64,000 nt of DNA from Dallia pectoralis (lineage: Eukaryota; Chordata; Actinopteri; Esociformes; Umbridae). Position 1 is the first letter of the stretch. Each line of letters starts with the position of its first letter. The notes below the pieces were generated by a model, which ran no database searches, was not told where the DNA came from, and worked only from the letters and a program-made list of their open reading frames with translations. The DNA is taken from assembly GCA_029465975.1 (NCBI GenBank), contig CM055749.1, positions 12,675,071-12,739,070 on the forward strand, read 5' to 3'. Shown here one piece after another: positions 47,726 to 60,200 of this stretch. The translations under genes were made by a program, and so were the position numbers.

Positions 47726-48884
47726 GAGTTTCTGTTTAGAGGCAGCTGCCCTGCATTACATTTAGTACTTTTGTATGAACAAAAATCAATACATACTGAG
47801 ATTATCTGGTTACAATTATAATAGCTAATATATTTTGTCATTTTCAAATATTTCAAATAGTATTTTAATCCACGTCAATACTAAGACACATATTTTAAGG
47901 AATCCCTGCAATAACTCTGCAGTTACACTGTCCATGGCAGTTTCCCAACTTGATTGTAATGCTTTTATAAAAAACATCAACCAGAAACAGACAAGCTGTT
48001 GTTATTGAAACAGCTTTCTTAATCTTTCATAGGTTTACACGACACGTCTTCTCGACTTTAATTAAACAGCGTGTTTGACTGAATGGTTCGGTGCAGACAA
48101 CATTAATGTCTTAACACGATTTGTCTCCTGAAAATTCACATATACATGAGTTTAATCTAGAAAGTATGAGGATAAACGTTTAACTGGTAGGGTGGTTCTC
48201 CACCAAACATTACTTAGTGGAGGGAACATAACTCTTTCACTTGGCTTCTATTCAGCCTGTTACCCTAGTCGGTTTGTTGGCTACCAATCAACAGCAACAG
48301 ATGGTTTTATTCACTCAAAAGAAACTTCTCCAGAAACTGATTTCTCTGTCTCCTTTGGTTACCGTCCAAATAGAATCAAATAGTTGTATAAAAAATAGAA
48401 AGAAGTATTATTAAAGAACCGCAGAGAAAAGTAATGGTGAACCCTCGGTTACTGTGACAACCACACAGAGCATGTCTACTCAAGTTCCCACGACTCTTCC
48501 ATTTTACTCTGTTTTTATTTGGTAAATCTCTATCTGCATCTAATAAAACCAGGATAAATGTGTTCTCCATTGCAGGCTGTGGCAACATGCAGGCTAGTGT
48601 TGTCAAATTACTGCTTTGTTTCAGGATTAAACTGTCCAGTTCTGAAACGGTGAGATATAAGGTAAATGATGGAGATGGCTAATTGTATTCATTTATTTTT
48701 TCATATTATTGTTGTATTAACTGGAGCCAGCAATGTATCACTTCTGTCAGCCCCTCTGTGTCTGGTTACTAATGAATGGAAGGCTGCAATACACACACAT
48801 CTACATAGCTAAAAACAAACACATAAAAACATCTCTGGACCAAGCTTGGGAAAAAACACAATATGCAATTGACATAGACAAGTT

Positions 48885-48955
48885 GTACTGCTTATCTGTA
48901 AAAGCACTTTGTGACAACTTCGTTGTTAAAAGGGCTTTAAAAAACAACTTTGATT
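48885..48955 (-). repeat. dispersed fish repeat fragment
   Basis: Minus strand reads AAAGCCCTTTTAACAACGAA, then GTTGTCACAAAGTGCTTTTA, matching the copy at 49843-49960. Confidence 0.6.
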
Positions 48956-49842
48956 AATTATGTGATTCATACTTATTTATGCCATTTATATTGTCTGAAG
49001 CAAGAGCTTCATCAAGTTCTGTCAGGATTAAATACAGCTGTTGATGTGAATTAAATGAATGTGAAGCAACCTTGGACCAAATTGTGTTTTCTTCCTTTTT
49101 TGGATTCATTGAAACAATTCTCCTACAGTCTGAGTATGTATTGTGTCACCGTTGCCTTAGGAACTCTGTAAAAACTGTCCTCAGTCACTGCTTTGTAGCA
49201 ATAAACACCCGACAATACAATAAGACAGGTGTGATTAATTATACATTTTATTAAACTTTTTCCTCCTGCATATTAAAAGCAGCTCACGCACAACAAAGAT
49301 AAACACTATATGACCAAAAGCACTGACCCAACGTACTTTATGTGTATTAAGTTGTTTGTCTGTTTGTCTCCTGACATCAACATCTTTTGTCACAAATTCG
49401 GGTGAGTTGGAAGAACCAAACTTAGAGCAGATACTCGTTCGATGGGTTTTATTATAAGAACAAACTACGAACTGTGTAAAAACTAAAGTGTGTTTAATCA
49501 GCGTCAACTGAATTCTAAACAGGTCTAACAACAAACACAGACCTTACAGAAGACGAAACAAGTCACATTGATTCACAAGACAGATGAAGCAGTGGAGACA
49601 CATTATACAGTTATTAATTACACATATGGACCTGGTGTGACTGGTTAGACATGACAATGAAATGGGTCCGGGGATGTGTTCATGGATCAAAGTAACCCAG
49701 GAAACACGGGTTGAAGACAGGATGTGACATCACACCGGGACATCTTGCCTGTTCTCCAGTACTGTGTTGGTTGCGCCTATTCCCTTCCTTTACTGTTACC
49801 TGAAGCTGATTACCTGTCATTGACCTTAGCCTATAATCATGT

Positions 49843-49960
49843 CAAATCAATCAATCAATCAAATGTATTTTATAATGCCCTTTTCACAACAAAGTTGTCA
49901 CAAAGTGCTTTTACAAACACCCAGCCTGAACTGGACAGAGCACACATCAACAAGCTGAAA
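49843..49960 (+). repeat. dispersed fish repeat with AATC lead-in
   Basis: (AATC)n then AAATGTATTTTATAATGCCC, GTTGTCACAAAGTGCTTTTAC and CACCCAGCCTGAACTGGAC; same family as 580-785 and 48885-48955. Confidence 0.65.
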
Positions 49961-50049
49961 TGTCCACATAATATTCTTACTGCACGGCAGAAAGTAAACA
50001 TTGGACAATGTTCTCAGCATGACTTACTTGCTTCTTGTTCCCCCCGTCT

Positions 50050-50389
50050 TGTCATGAACCAGGGGTGAAGTGCAGGGAAAGCCACACGCAGAGCCAGGAT
50101 ACACGTTCAAGGTTAATTAAAAGAAAACAAACCAAGCACAGTGAAAAAAACATGTATGCTGGTTGAAATTAAATTGCACGATGTAGCGACTTACTAAATT
50201 CAACAGCAACAACACTCACCTACAAAGAAATAATAACAAGCAACTAGTGACATTGCCCAATGACTTGAAAATCCCAGGTAATTGCTAACTCAAACCAGCC
50301 ATGGTCACATAAAAACAAACCACCGTAAAACAGGAAGTGCACCCCACTAAATATCCTGCCTGGGAACCTAGTGTTCACCACTTGTGACA
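50050..50389 (-). mobile_element. LTR fragment or solo LTR, same family
   Basis: Begins TGTCATGAACC and ends TTGTGACA. Internal blocks GTAGCGACTTA, ACACTCACCTA and GTGACATTGCCCAATGACTT match the element at 7058. Target duplication is not clear (CGTCT against CATGT), so the right end is uncertain by a few bases. Confidence 0.6.
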
Positions 50390-50424
50390 CATGTCTTATT
50401 CTGTTTCATCTATCTTCTCATTGA

Positions 50425-50600
50425 TACATACAGAACACTGCTCAAAAGAATTAAGGGAACCCTGAAATCGCACATCGGGGCTTGATGAACAAAATATATT
50501 GAAGATCCACATTTTTACTGTACATTGTGTAATTAAGAACAAAAAAATAAGAACGGTCAATGGAAACCAAAATCACCAATCAAAGTAAACAATTGAAATC
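50425..50600 (+). mobile_element. possible mariner-type terminal fragment
   Basis: ACTGCTCAAAAGAATTAAGG then AACGGTCAATGGAAACCAAA resemble the ends of a common fish mariner-like element. Recognised by memory of the family only. Confidence 0.4.
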
Positions 50601-50804
50601 ACTGGCTGTTCCAACGTATGTGACTAGTGTGTGTGTGTGGGGCAACACAGTAGTGTGTGTGTGTGGACAAATGTCACTGACATTTAGAGGCAACTATACT
50701 TGTCATGTGGTTACAATAACGCTGAGCTGCTGTGTAGCATTCTATGCTTTCAGTCAAATTCGGTGCCACGTCTCCATTACGTGGTAAAGGTCAACTCAAC
50801 TCGG

Positions 50805-50992
50805 GACCTCACTCTGTTTTATCATTGCAACCGTCTATTCGGAGATGTAAGACCTGAACAACCAGGTGGGTGGAATTAATGATGAAGATGAACTTCATCA
50901 CTCTGTTTTATCATTGCAACCGTCTATTCTGAGATGTAAGACCTGAACAACCAGGTGGGTGGAATTAATGATGAAGATTGAACTTCATAGTG
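50805..50992 (+). repeat. tandem duplication of about 93 bp
   Basis: CACTCTGTTTTATCATTGCA through AATTAATGATGAAGAT occurs twice in a row with one or two differences, so it is recent. Confidence 0.9.
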
Positions 50993-51691
50993 TAGAAGTA
51001 GAATATCACTTAATCAATGGTGTAGTGGTGCTGTAAAGTAAGTAAGTAAAGTAATTAAATATCATCTAATCTGTATGTAATGCTATGTAACATGATCAAA
51101 TGTTTTGGTTCTAGCCAAGGATCTAGCAGACATAATTATCTTTAACAGAAGTTTATTCAGATTCTCATCAGGATTGTCTGAGAGAGAGAGCAGTGGTATA
51201 GTCTGAACTGGTTGTAACCAGTCAGTTATAGTGACACGAGTGTTTTATTCATTCTATGGACTTGGCAGGGGTATAGAAGGTTTGACATCGTTAAGTGCTC
51301 AGACAAATAGTACATAAATAAATATCAATCAGATTGGGTGCACATGCTTCAAATAAACCCTACAGACTTTAATAGCAGATTTATTGGATAAATATAAATG
51401 GGTAAGAAGCGGTTGTTTTGTCAACTTTAAAAGTACTAGTAAGCAGGAGCATATGGTGTCAGTGGGTAAACGCCGTCTGAGAGAAGTACTTAAATGAGTG
51501 ATTTCGGTAAAATAGCATTTTGACATTTTGAGTAGGTCTCCATTGGCGCCCAATATGCTATAGTACAATAGTGGTTGAGTCTGTACTTGATGATCTGGCA
51601 TATGGCCTTGCAATTCAAGCAGTGTACATTGTTACCACATAATCTCACTGGTCCATTGATGGAGAACAACATCTCTGCTCCAGTTCTCAAC
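50993..51691. other. intergenic, no gene seen
   Basis: Nothing recognised. Confidence 0.5.
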
Positions 51692-52090
51692 AGATCCTAG
51701 ACAGCCCATATGTTAGTCTACGTGGACTGGTCCTAGAACAGCTTCTAGACAGCCCATGTGTTAGTCTACATGGACTGGTCCTAGAACAGTCCCTAAACAG
51801 CCCATGTGTTAGTCTACGTGGACGGATCCTTAAACAGGTTCCAGACAGCCCATGTGTTTGTCTACGTGGGCTGGTCCTAGATCAGATCCCAGACAGCCCA
51901 TGTGTTAGTCTATGTGGACTGGTCCTAGAACAGATTCCAGACAGCCCATGTGTTAGTCTACGTGGACAGGCCCTAGAACAGGTCCTAGACAGCCCATGCG
52001 TTAGTCTACGTGGACAGGTCCTAGAACAGATCTGAGACAGCCCATGTATTAGTCTATATAGGCTGGTCCTAGAACAGATCCTAGACACCT
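51692..52090 (+). repeat. 48-bp minisatellite (about 8 copies)
   Basis: Unit CAGCCCATGTGTTAGTCTAC plus GTGGACTGGTCCTAGAACAG and an 8-base variable linker. Confidence 0.93.
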
Positions 52091-52439
52091 CTTGCCATCT
52101 GTTCCTTTTTCTAGGCTCTGGCAGCAAGCTTAGCATCTCCATAGTCTGGATCGTTGCCTCCTAATGACACCACAGTCACCTCTTATGACTGTTATTTTCC
52201 GTTAAATATTTATGTTTGGTCTCTTTAAATTTAAATGTATTATTTAATCTAGCGTGCGTAAAACAATGAAGTGACTCACTGAGAATAAAGGAGGTCTGCT
52301 CCATTAGAATGGCTTAGTGACTACATTCGTTTTTTTTGGAAGAAGCCTTGGAGTGCTTTAAAAAATAAATGAATTCCAGAAACTGACAGTTTTTAAAACA
52401 AGGGTAACAATACCTTCTTGGCAAATCAGCAAACAATAT

Positions 52440-53380
52440 TACATCTGGCAGTGTAACAGTACCTGTATTCATGGCTAATAAGCTAGCGATATTACATCTG
52501 GTAGTGTAACAGTACCTGTATTCTTAAGCTAGCGATATTACATCTGGTAGTGTAACAGTACCTGTATTCTTGGCTAATCAGCTAGCGATAATACATCTGG
52601 TAGGTTAACAGTACCTGTATTCATGGATAATAAGCTAGCGATATTACATCTGGTAGTGTAACAGTACCTGTATTCTTGGCTAATCAGCTAGCGATAATAC
52701 ATCTGGTAGTGTAACAGTACCTGTATTCATGGATAATAAGCTAGCGATATTACATCTGGTAGTGTAACAGTACCTGTATTCATGGATAATAAGCTAGCGA
52801 TATTACATCTGGTAGTGTAACAGTACCTGTATTGTTGGCTAATAAGCTAGCGATATTACATCTGGTAGTGTAACAGTACCTGTATTCTTGGCTAATCAGC
52901 TAGCGATAATACATCTGGTAGTGTAACAGTACCTGTATTCATGGATAATAAGCTAGCGATATTACATCTGGTAGTGTAACAGTACCTGTATTCTTGGCTA
53001 ATCAGCTAGCGATAATACATCTGGTAGTGTAACAGTACCTGTATTCATGGATAATAAGCTAGCGATATTACATCTGGTAGTGTAACAGTACCTGTATTGT
53101 TGGCTAATAAGCTAGCGATATTACATCTGGTAGTGTAACAGTACCTGTATTCTTGGCTAATCAGCTAGCGATAATACATCTGGTAGTGTAACAGTACCTG
53201 TATTCATGGATAATAAGCTAGCGATATTACATCTGGTAGTGTAACAGTACCTGTATTGTTGGCTAATAAGCTAGCAATATTACATCTGGTAGTGTAACAG
53301 TACCTGTATTGTTGGCTAATAAGCTAGCGATATTACATCTGGTAGTGTAACAGTACCTGTATACTTGGCTAATCAACTAG
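52440..53380 (+). repeat. 53-bp minisatellite (about 17 copies) with alternating unit types
   Basis: Unit GCTAGCGATATTACATCTGG plus TAGTGTAACAGTACCTGTAT and TCTTGGCTAATAA. Two main types (AAGCTAGCGATATTAC and CAGCTAGCGATAATAC) follow one another in a repeating order, showing dimer or trimer-scale amplification. Confidence 0.95.
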
Positions 53381-54701
53381 AGACATTACATCTCATCTGA
53401 TATATGATGCAAAACACAACAACCTACGGGTAAAAAGAACTACAGAAGCAGTTTTGTGTTTTATACCTCGTAGGCAGGGTAATGGCACTTAGTCACTTGC
53501 TTTGGTCATTAGAGCTTGTGAACGACAAACATTATATTGTTCAAAATAGATTTAAACATAACCTTCCTCTCAGATTGGCCTTCACTAAATCTTTGGTTTA
53601 CTGTAATGTGATGGAATGCAATTGAAGCTTATCCCATCAGATCAAATGGCACCATAAGCCATATGGTAAATATTACCAACTGACAGCGATTACTTCCTCA
53701 CACAGCTAATTAAAATGGTCAATGCAGTTTGACACATTACAACACATTTTCATGGAACTGCCTTGGAACAGCGCGTTCTGATCATCATACCAACTACATC
53801 ATGTGTATTTGACCATCTTACCAGAATACTGAGCGATAGAGGGCAGGGCTATTGTGATGTTTAATCTCCTGTTTCAGAATACCTGAGCGGTAGAGGGCAG
53901 GGCTTTTGTGATGTTTTAATCACCTGTTTCAGAATACCTGAGCGGTAGAGGGCAGGGCTTTTGTGATGTTTTAATCTCCTGTTTCAGAATACCTGAGCGG
54001 TAGAGGGCAGGGCAATTATGATGTTTTAATCTCCTGTTTCAGAATACCTGAGCGGTAGAGGGCAGGGCAATTATGATGTTTTAATCTCCTGTTTCAGAAT
54101 ACCTGAGCGGTAGAGGGCAGGGATATTGTGATGTTTTAATCTCCTGTTTCAGATAACAGCGTTTACTAGCTTTGCAGTCATTATAGGACAAATCGTGCTG
54201 GCTCTGTAACAGATTAGGATAAGTGTGCCTCTTTGGCACAGACAGGAGAGGAAAGCAATCCCAGCAGCGGAGGAAGTGGTGATGTCAGTTGCTCTCACAC
54301 AGAAACAGGCCTCATCCCACGTAGAGAGATCAGGAGTGTTTCATCACAGAGGCAGCGGACGACAGAGGCAATCAATTCTTAGAAAAGGGCCTAGCAACCG
54401 AGGGAAACAGAGGACTCAGACAGCTTTTGCATGATGCAGAACAGAACTTCCGCTGTACACACCACGCATGCTTTATACTGCCAAGTTCTAATGTTGGTCA
54501 GAAAAATCCAGAAATTTGTATCATGTGCAGAATAATTATCTCAGGTTTTGCACACATGTTTCCATCCCTGTTTTGGGGCATTTCTCGTGGGCTAATATAT
54601 TCCGTTTACCTCACAGTTGTGGCTTATTAACAAGATGATTAAACAGCCTGATCATTACACCGGTGCACTTTGTGTTGGGGACAATACAACACCTCAGAAA
54701 T
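53381..54701. other. intergenic with the 55-bp array
   Basis: Outside the array no feature recognised. Confidence 0.5.
53824..54155 (+). repeat. 55-bp minisatellite (6 copies)
   Basis: Unit GAGCGGTAGAGGGCAGGGCT plus TTTGTGATGTTTTAATCTCC and TGTTTCAGAATACCT. GAGCGG recurs at 53885, 53940, 53995, 54050 and 54105. Confidence 0.95.
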
Positions 54702-55256
54702 GTGTTTGGTCAAACCGCACAGTGCTACAGATGTTTGGTCAAACAACACAGTGCTACAGATGTTTGGTCAAACCGCACAGTGCTACAGATGTTTGGTCAA
54801 ACAACACAGTGCTACAGATGTTTGGTCAAACAACACAGTGCTACAGATGTTTGGTCAAACCGCACAGTGCTACAGATGTTTGGTCAAACAACACAGTGCT
54901 ACAGATGTTTGGTCAAACATCACAGTGCTACAGATGTTTGGTCAAACAGCACAGTGCTACAGATGTTTGGTCAAACAACACAGTGCTACAGATGTTTGGT
55001 CGAACAACACAGTGCTACAGATGTTTGGTCAAACAGCACAGTGCTACAGATGTTTGGTCAAACATCACAGTGCTACAGATGTTTGGTCAAACAACACAGT
55101 GCTACAGATGTTTGGTCAAACAACACAGTGCTACAGATGTTTGGTCGAACAACACAGTGCTACAGATGTTTGGTCAAACCACACAGTGCTACAGATGTTT
55201 GGTCAAACAACACAGTGCTACAGATGTTTGGCAAAACAACACAGTGCTACAGATTT
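54702..55256 (+). repeat. 29-bp minisatellite (about 19 copies)
   Basis: Unit GTGCTACAGATGTTTGGTCA plus AACAACACA. The unit is not a multiple of three, yet no plus frame hits a stop, so three overlapping frames of about 200-226 codons arise, each cycling through the same three peptides. Confidence 0.97.
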
Positions 55257-55389
55257 TTTTAAGAGGTTTTGAAGGAACGTGCCATTGGCAGTACTGAATG
55301 TAACTCTACCAAAAAGCTGCCTCCAAAGTGTTTTAGAGAATTTTGCAGAATGTCAAACAGACTCAAAACTGCAGACCCGGAAAAACCCA

Positions 55390-55600
55390 TACATGCCCAG
55401 GAACTCCACATCTGGTTTCTTTCATCTCAATCATTTCATGTTTCAGCATGATAATGCACAGCTCTGTCAAAATGATCTGAACACAATTCCTGGAGGATCA
55501 ATATGCACTCAGTAGACATAACGTAATGTAACTGAGCATGTTTGTGGTGCTCTGGATAGATGGTCATGTTTATTGACCAACATGCATTAAATGTATTGCA
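55390..55600 (+). pseudogene. Tc1/mariner transposase relic
   Basis: Reads FHVSA / FQHDNAQLCQNDLNTIPGG, then in another frame TEHVCGALDRWSC, corresponding to QHDNA and IEHVWDALDRR blocks of Tc1-like transposases. It directly follows the 29-bp tandem array ending near 55256. Confidence 0.7.
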
Positions 55601-57153
55601 GTCAGTCTTAGAGTCAGTCTCAGACTCAGTGTCGTTGACAGTCTGTTTTGCTTCAGCTGAACATACTTACATGGATGTCCTTCCAATGCCATAAATATAA
55701 AAGCCTCATTTTCTCACACTTTTATGAGAAGAATATGCGTGAAGGGAAAACCCTTTTTTGTTTGATTTACGTGTGAGCGGACAGAGCGGACGGGCACCAG
55801 TCCAGAGATGTGGGTACATCACAGCGGTCCCGCTCATCCAGCAACATTCCAAAATCATTGTGTTTGAGTGTGAGCTTTTATATAAGACATAAGTCTGGGC
55901 ACAGACCTTGCAGAAGTTTCCATAGATCTTTCTACAGACTGTATTGAAACGAGGTCTCTACCTAGACCTAGTGAGTTCCAGATGTGAGAATACGGTCTGT
56001 CTCTCACACACGTAACACAGGAGGCAGGACAAATCTAAAGTCAGAAGGTTGCCCAAAAAAGAACCGAAATTCTGATTGTTTTTAATTTGACATGACACAA
56101 ATTAGCACGTTAGTATAATGAAAACCACAGGTTTATAAAAGGGTGGGGGGTTCACTGTATCAGTCTCACATGGTGGTGCCGGGGAGAGTGAAGCAGGAAC
56201 CCCAAGAGATGGGAATGGATCCCAACCAAAGGCCCTGGTGGTTTCACCAGAGGACATGTGACCCAGCTCACACACAGCCTAGGTCTCCCTGAGCAGGTAT
56301 CAGCCTGACAAGAAACACTTGATCCCAGCAGCTCTCTCCCTGCAGAGTAACATCTCATGACTTCTCACTGCACTACCATTAATTATTACACACAAACACA
56401 GAGCTCAGCTCACACCCGCTCATGTTTGCTTCAATTTAACCTCACCTGACTACAAAAACACAAGCTCCAGCAGCTCCACTTCCCAGCCCAATAGAGTCTA
56501 ATGTTACTGTGAGCTAACCCAGAGCCAACAGAACGTAGAAAACCACAAGAGGGCACCAAGTACTTCATGGGAATATACCTCAAATTCCACAGATCTCACA
56601 GTCGACACAGGAAATTACATTTTAAATGGTTAAACTAAAGGAGGAAACGTGCTATTCGGATACAATGTAAAAAAAAATACATACTAATACTGAACATACC
56701 AGAGCCATATATAATACATTTCATATCTAGTTTATGGAAGGAGCATGTCCAAACACAGCTCTTAACTGTTAAAAGAGACAGCAGTATCAACAACTTCCCT
56801 TTAAATATACTTCATACAATTTGCAAGTTAGGCATTTTCAATAATATACAAAATATCTTGTTACTTTAATCGTAATATTATCATTCCATTTTTGATTGTA
56901 CATTTTATCCACTAAATACCTACTAATCTGGTTAGAATCCTCTGTTATCAGACCATAAATGAAAATGAATAATCCTGGTTGTTGACGTCTAGAATGACAT
57001 CATGATGATGAGGGAATAGGCTGGACATCCTCATCAAGGATTTCTACAAAATCCAGAACTAAGCTACAGTACACAATTACTGAATTACTAATACAATTAG
57101 ACAACAGAACACTGTTATGACACTCAAGTAAAAAGCACCGTCTATACTGTAAT
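55601..57153 (-). other. swap70 3' flank and 3' UTR
   Basis: The 3' UTR should start at 57153. No other coding feature is visible. Confidence 0.5.
56865..56870 (-). promoter_or_regulatory. candidate swap70 polyadenylation signal
   Basis: ATTAAA on the minus strand about 285 bases after the swap70 stop; no AATAAA was seen nearer. It is a single hexamer match in AT-rich DNA, so weak. Confidence 0.3.
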
Positions 57154-57272
57154 CTACTGGGTTGACTGGTTGTGACTCTTCTGCTCCTGCCAGCACTTCT
57201 TCCTCAGGTCTAACTCAGCATCTGTAAAGGCTGCCGGGCCCCAGTTGGTCATCCTCTGAGGACCTTTACTGC
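57154..57272 (-). CDS. swap70: swap70 last coding exon (conserved tail and stop)
   Basis: Acceptor TGTGGGTGTGTAG. Encodes GSKGPQRMTNWGPAAFTDAE, then LDLRKKCWQEQKSHNQSTQ and TAG at 57156-57154. In the family the C-terminal tail contributes to F-actin binding. Confidence 0.96.
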
Positions 57273-60200
57273 CTACACACCCACACAAGCAGAAAAAGAG
57301 CACAACATCAAAACAAAGAACAGAACATATAATGAATATTCAGAGGAAGATAATGACAGTATGGTATGAGTACGGGGAGAAGAACAAAACATATCATGAA
57401 TATTCAGAGGAAGATAATGACAGTATGGTATGAGTACGGGGAGAAGAACAAAACATATCATGAATATTCAGAGGAAGATAATGACAGTATGGTATGAGTA
57501 CGGGGAGGAGAACAAACATATAATGAATATTCAGAGGAAGATAATGACAGTATGGTATGAGTACGGGGAGGAGAACAAACATATAATGAATATTCAGAGG
57601 TATATAATGACATTATGGTATGAGTACGGGGAGAAGAACAAAACATATCATGAATATTCAGAGGTATATAATGACAGTATGGTATGAGTACGGGGAGAAG
57701 AACAAAACATATAATGAATATTCAGAGGAAGATAATGACATTATGGTATGAGTACGGGGAGGAGAACAGAACATATAATGAATATTCAGAGGAAGATAAT
57801 GACATTATGGTATGAGTATGGGGAGAAGACCAAAACATATAATGAATATTCAGAGGAAGATAATGACATTATGGTATGAGTACGGGGAGGAGAACAGAAC
57901 ATATAATGAATATTCAGAGGAAGATAATGACATTATGGTATGAGTATGGGGAGGAGAACAGAACATATTATGAATATTCAGAGGAAGATGTTGGCTGGCC
58001 TCTCTCTTACCTGGCTGGATGAGATGGACCAATCCTTCATGCTTGGCCACCTTGTCCTTCCAGCTCTTGGTCTTATTCGCCGCCTGCTCTAGTTTCTTTG
58101 TCACCATCTGTAACATCAACACAGGCATTATCCATATATTTAATTGATGGAAAGCAAAAGGCACGAACATGCTGTGCTGCTGTTCTTTAAATACGGCACC
58201 AAATGTAACCGCCACTAGAGGGTGACAGAGTGCAGCGTGGGATGTTTTTGGGAGGTGATAACAGTTGAAGGAGACATTTGAGAGGGTGAGTAGTTAGGTG
58301 CCAAACCACTTGTGACCGTCGTGGTCAGTTGTGAATACTCTCATGGTGGTGGTTAGCGAGTCTGTTACTGATTAAAACATGACCTCTCACTGACCTCTCA
58401 CTGACTCCACCCTTTAGTTATGTAAAGACCAATGGCTGCTCACAGATGGAGGGCATGATCCCTAACAGCCATACAGGAGCACACACAGGGGGTCCTGACC
58501 TCATATTGCTCCAGGGCCCCATGCCTCTCTTTCTCCAGGTTCTCCAGCTGTAACATGGCTGCCTGCAGGGCCGTCTCCTTAACCAGCCGCTCGCTCTCCA
58601 GCTGTTGTTTCTCAGCCTGGGTCTGGGAGATAGCTCTCTGCTGCTGCAGGTGGATCTGCTCCAGTTCAGCTCGCTTGGCTGACTCCTCCTCCAAGAGCCT
58701 GAGGGCATACAGGAACAGGTAACACACTGTAGCCATCCAGTGGTGTTGTCCCCCCCCATAACCTGACACACAGTTACCTGTACAAACAGGAACATGTAAC
58801 ACACTGTAGCCATCCAGTGGTGTTGTCCCACACACCCCCATAACCTGACACACAGTTACCTGTACAAACAGGAACAGGTAACACACTGTAGCCATCCAGT
58901 GGTGTTGTCCCCCCCCCCATAACCTGACACACTGTTACCTGTACAAACAGGAACATGTAACACACTGACACACTACCTGCCATCCAGTTAGCTGTTGTCC
59001 CCCCCCCATAACCTGACACATAACCTGACACACTGTTACCTGTACAAACAGGAACATGTAACACACTGTCCAGCCATCCAGTGGTGTTGTCCCCCCCCAC
59101 CACCCATAACCTGACACACTGTTACCTGTACAAACAGGAACATGTAACACACTGTAGCCATCCAGTGGTGTTGTCCCACACACCCCTGTACATAACCTGA
59201 CACACTGTTACCTGTACAAACAGGAACATGGTAACACACTGTAGCCATCCAGTGGTGTTGTCCCCCCCCCCATAACCTGACACACTGTTACCTGTACAAA
59301 CAGGAACAGGTAACACACTGTAGCCATCCAGTGGTGTTGTCCATGTAACACACCCATCCATAACCTGACACACTGTTACCTGTACAAACAGGAACAGGTA
59401 ACACACTGTAGCCATCCAGTGGTGTTGTCCCACACACCCCATAACCTGACACACTGTTACCTGTACAAACAGGAACAGGTAACACTGTAGCCATCCAGAG
59501 CTGTTGTCCCCCCCCCCATAACCTGACACACTGTTACCTGTACAAACAGGAACATGTAACACACTGTAGCCATCCAGTGGTGTTGTCCCCCCCCCATAAC
59601 CTGACACACTGTTACCTGTACAAGCAGGAACATGTAACACACTGTAGCCATCCAGTGGTGTTGTCCCCCCCCCCCCCATAACCTGACACACTGTTACCTG
59701 TACAAACAGGAACAGGTAACACACTGAGCCATCCAGTGGTGTTGTCCCCACTAACCTGACACACTGTTACCTGTACAAACAGGAACATGTAACACACTGT
59801 AGCCATCCAGTGGTGTTGTCCCCCCCTGTACCATAACCTGACACACTGTTACCTGTACAAACAGGAACATGTAACACACTGTAGCCATCCAGTGGTGTTG
59901 TCCCCCATGTAACACACTGTAGCCATCCAGTGGTGTTGTCCCCCCCCCCCCATAACCTGACACACTGTTACCTGTACAAACAGGAACATGTAACACACTG
60001 TAGCCATCCAGTGGTGTTGTCCCACCCCCATAACCTGACACACTGTTACCTGTACAAAACAGGAACATGTAACACACTGTAGCCATCCAGTGGTGTGTGT
60101 CCCCCCATAACCTGACACACTGTTACCTGTACAAACAGGAACAGGTAACACACTGTAGCCATCCAGTGGTGTTGTCCCACACACCCACATAACCTGACAC

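Larger units (their letters stand above)
47726..50049. other. intergenic, no gene seen apart from dispersed repeats
   Basis: AT-rich with short frames; repeats at 48885 and 49843 are listed separately. Confidence 0.5.
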
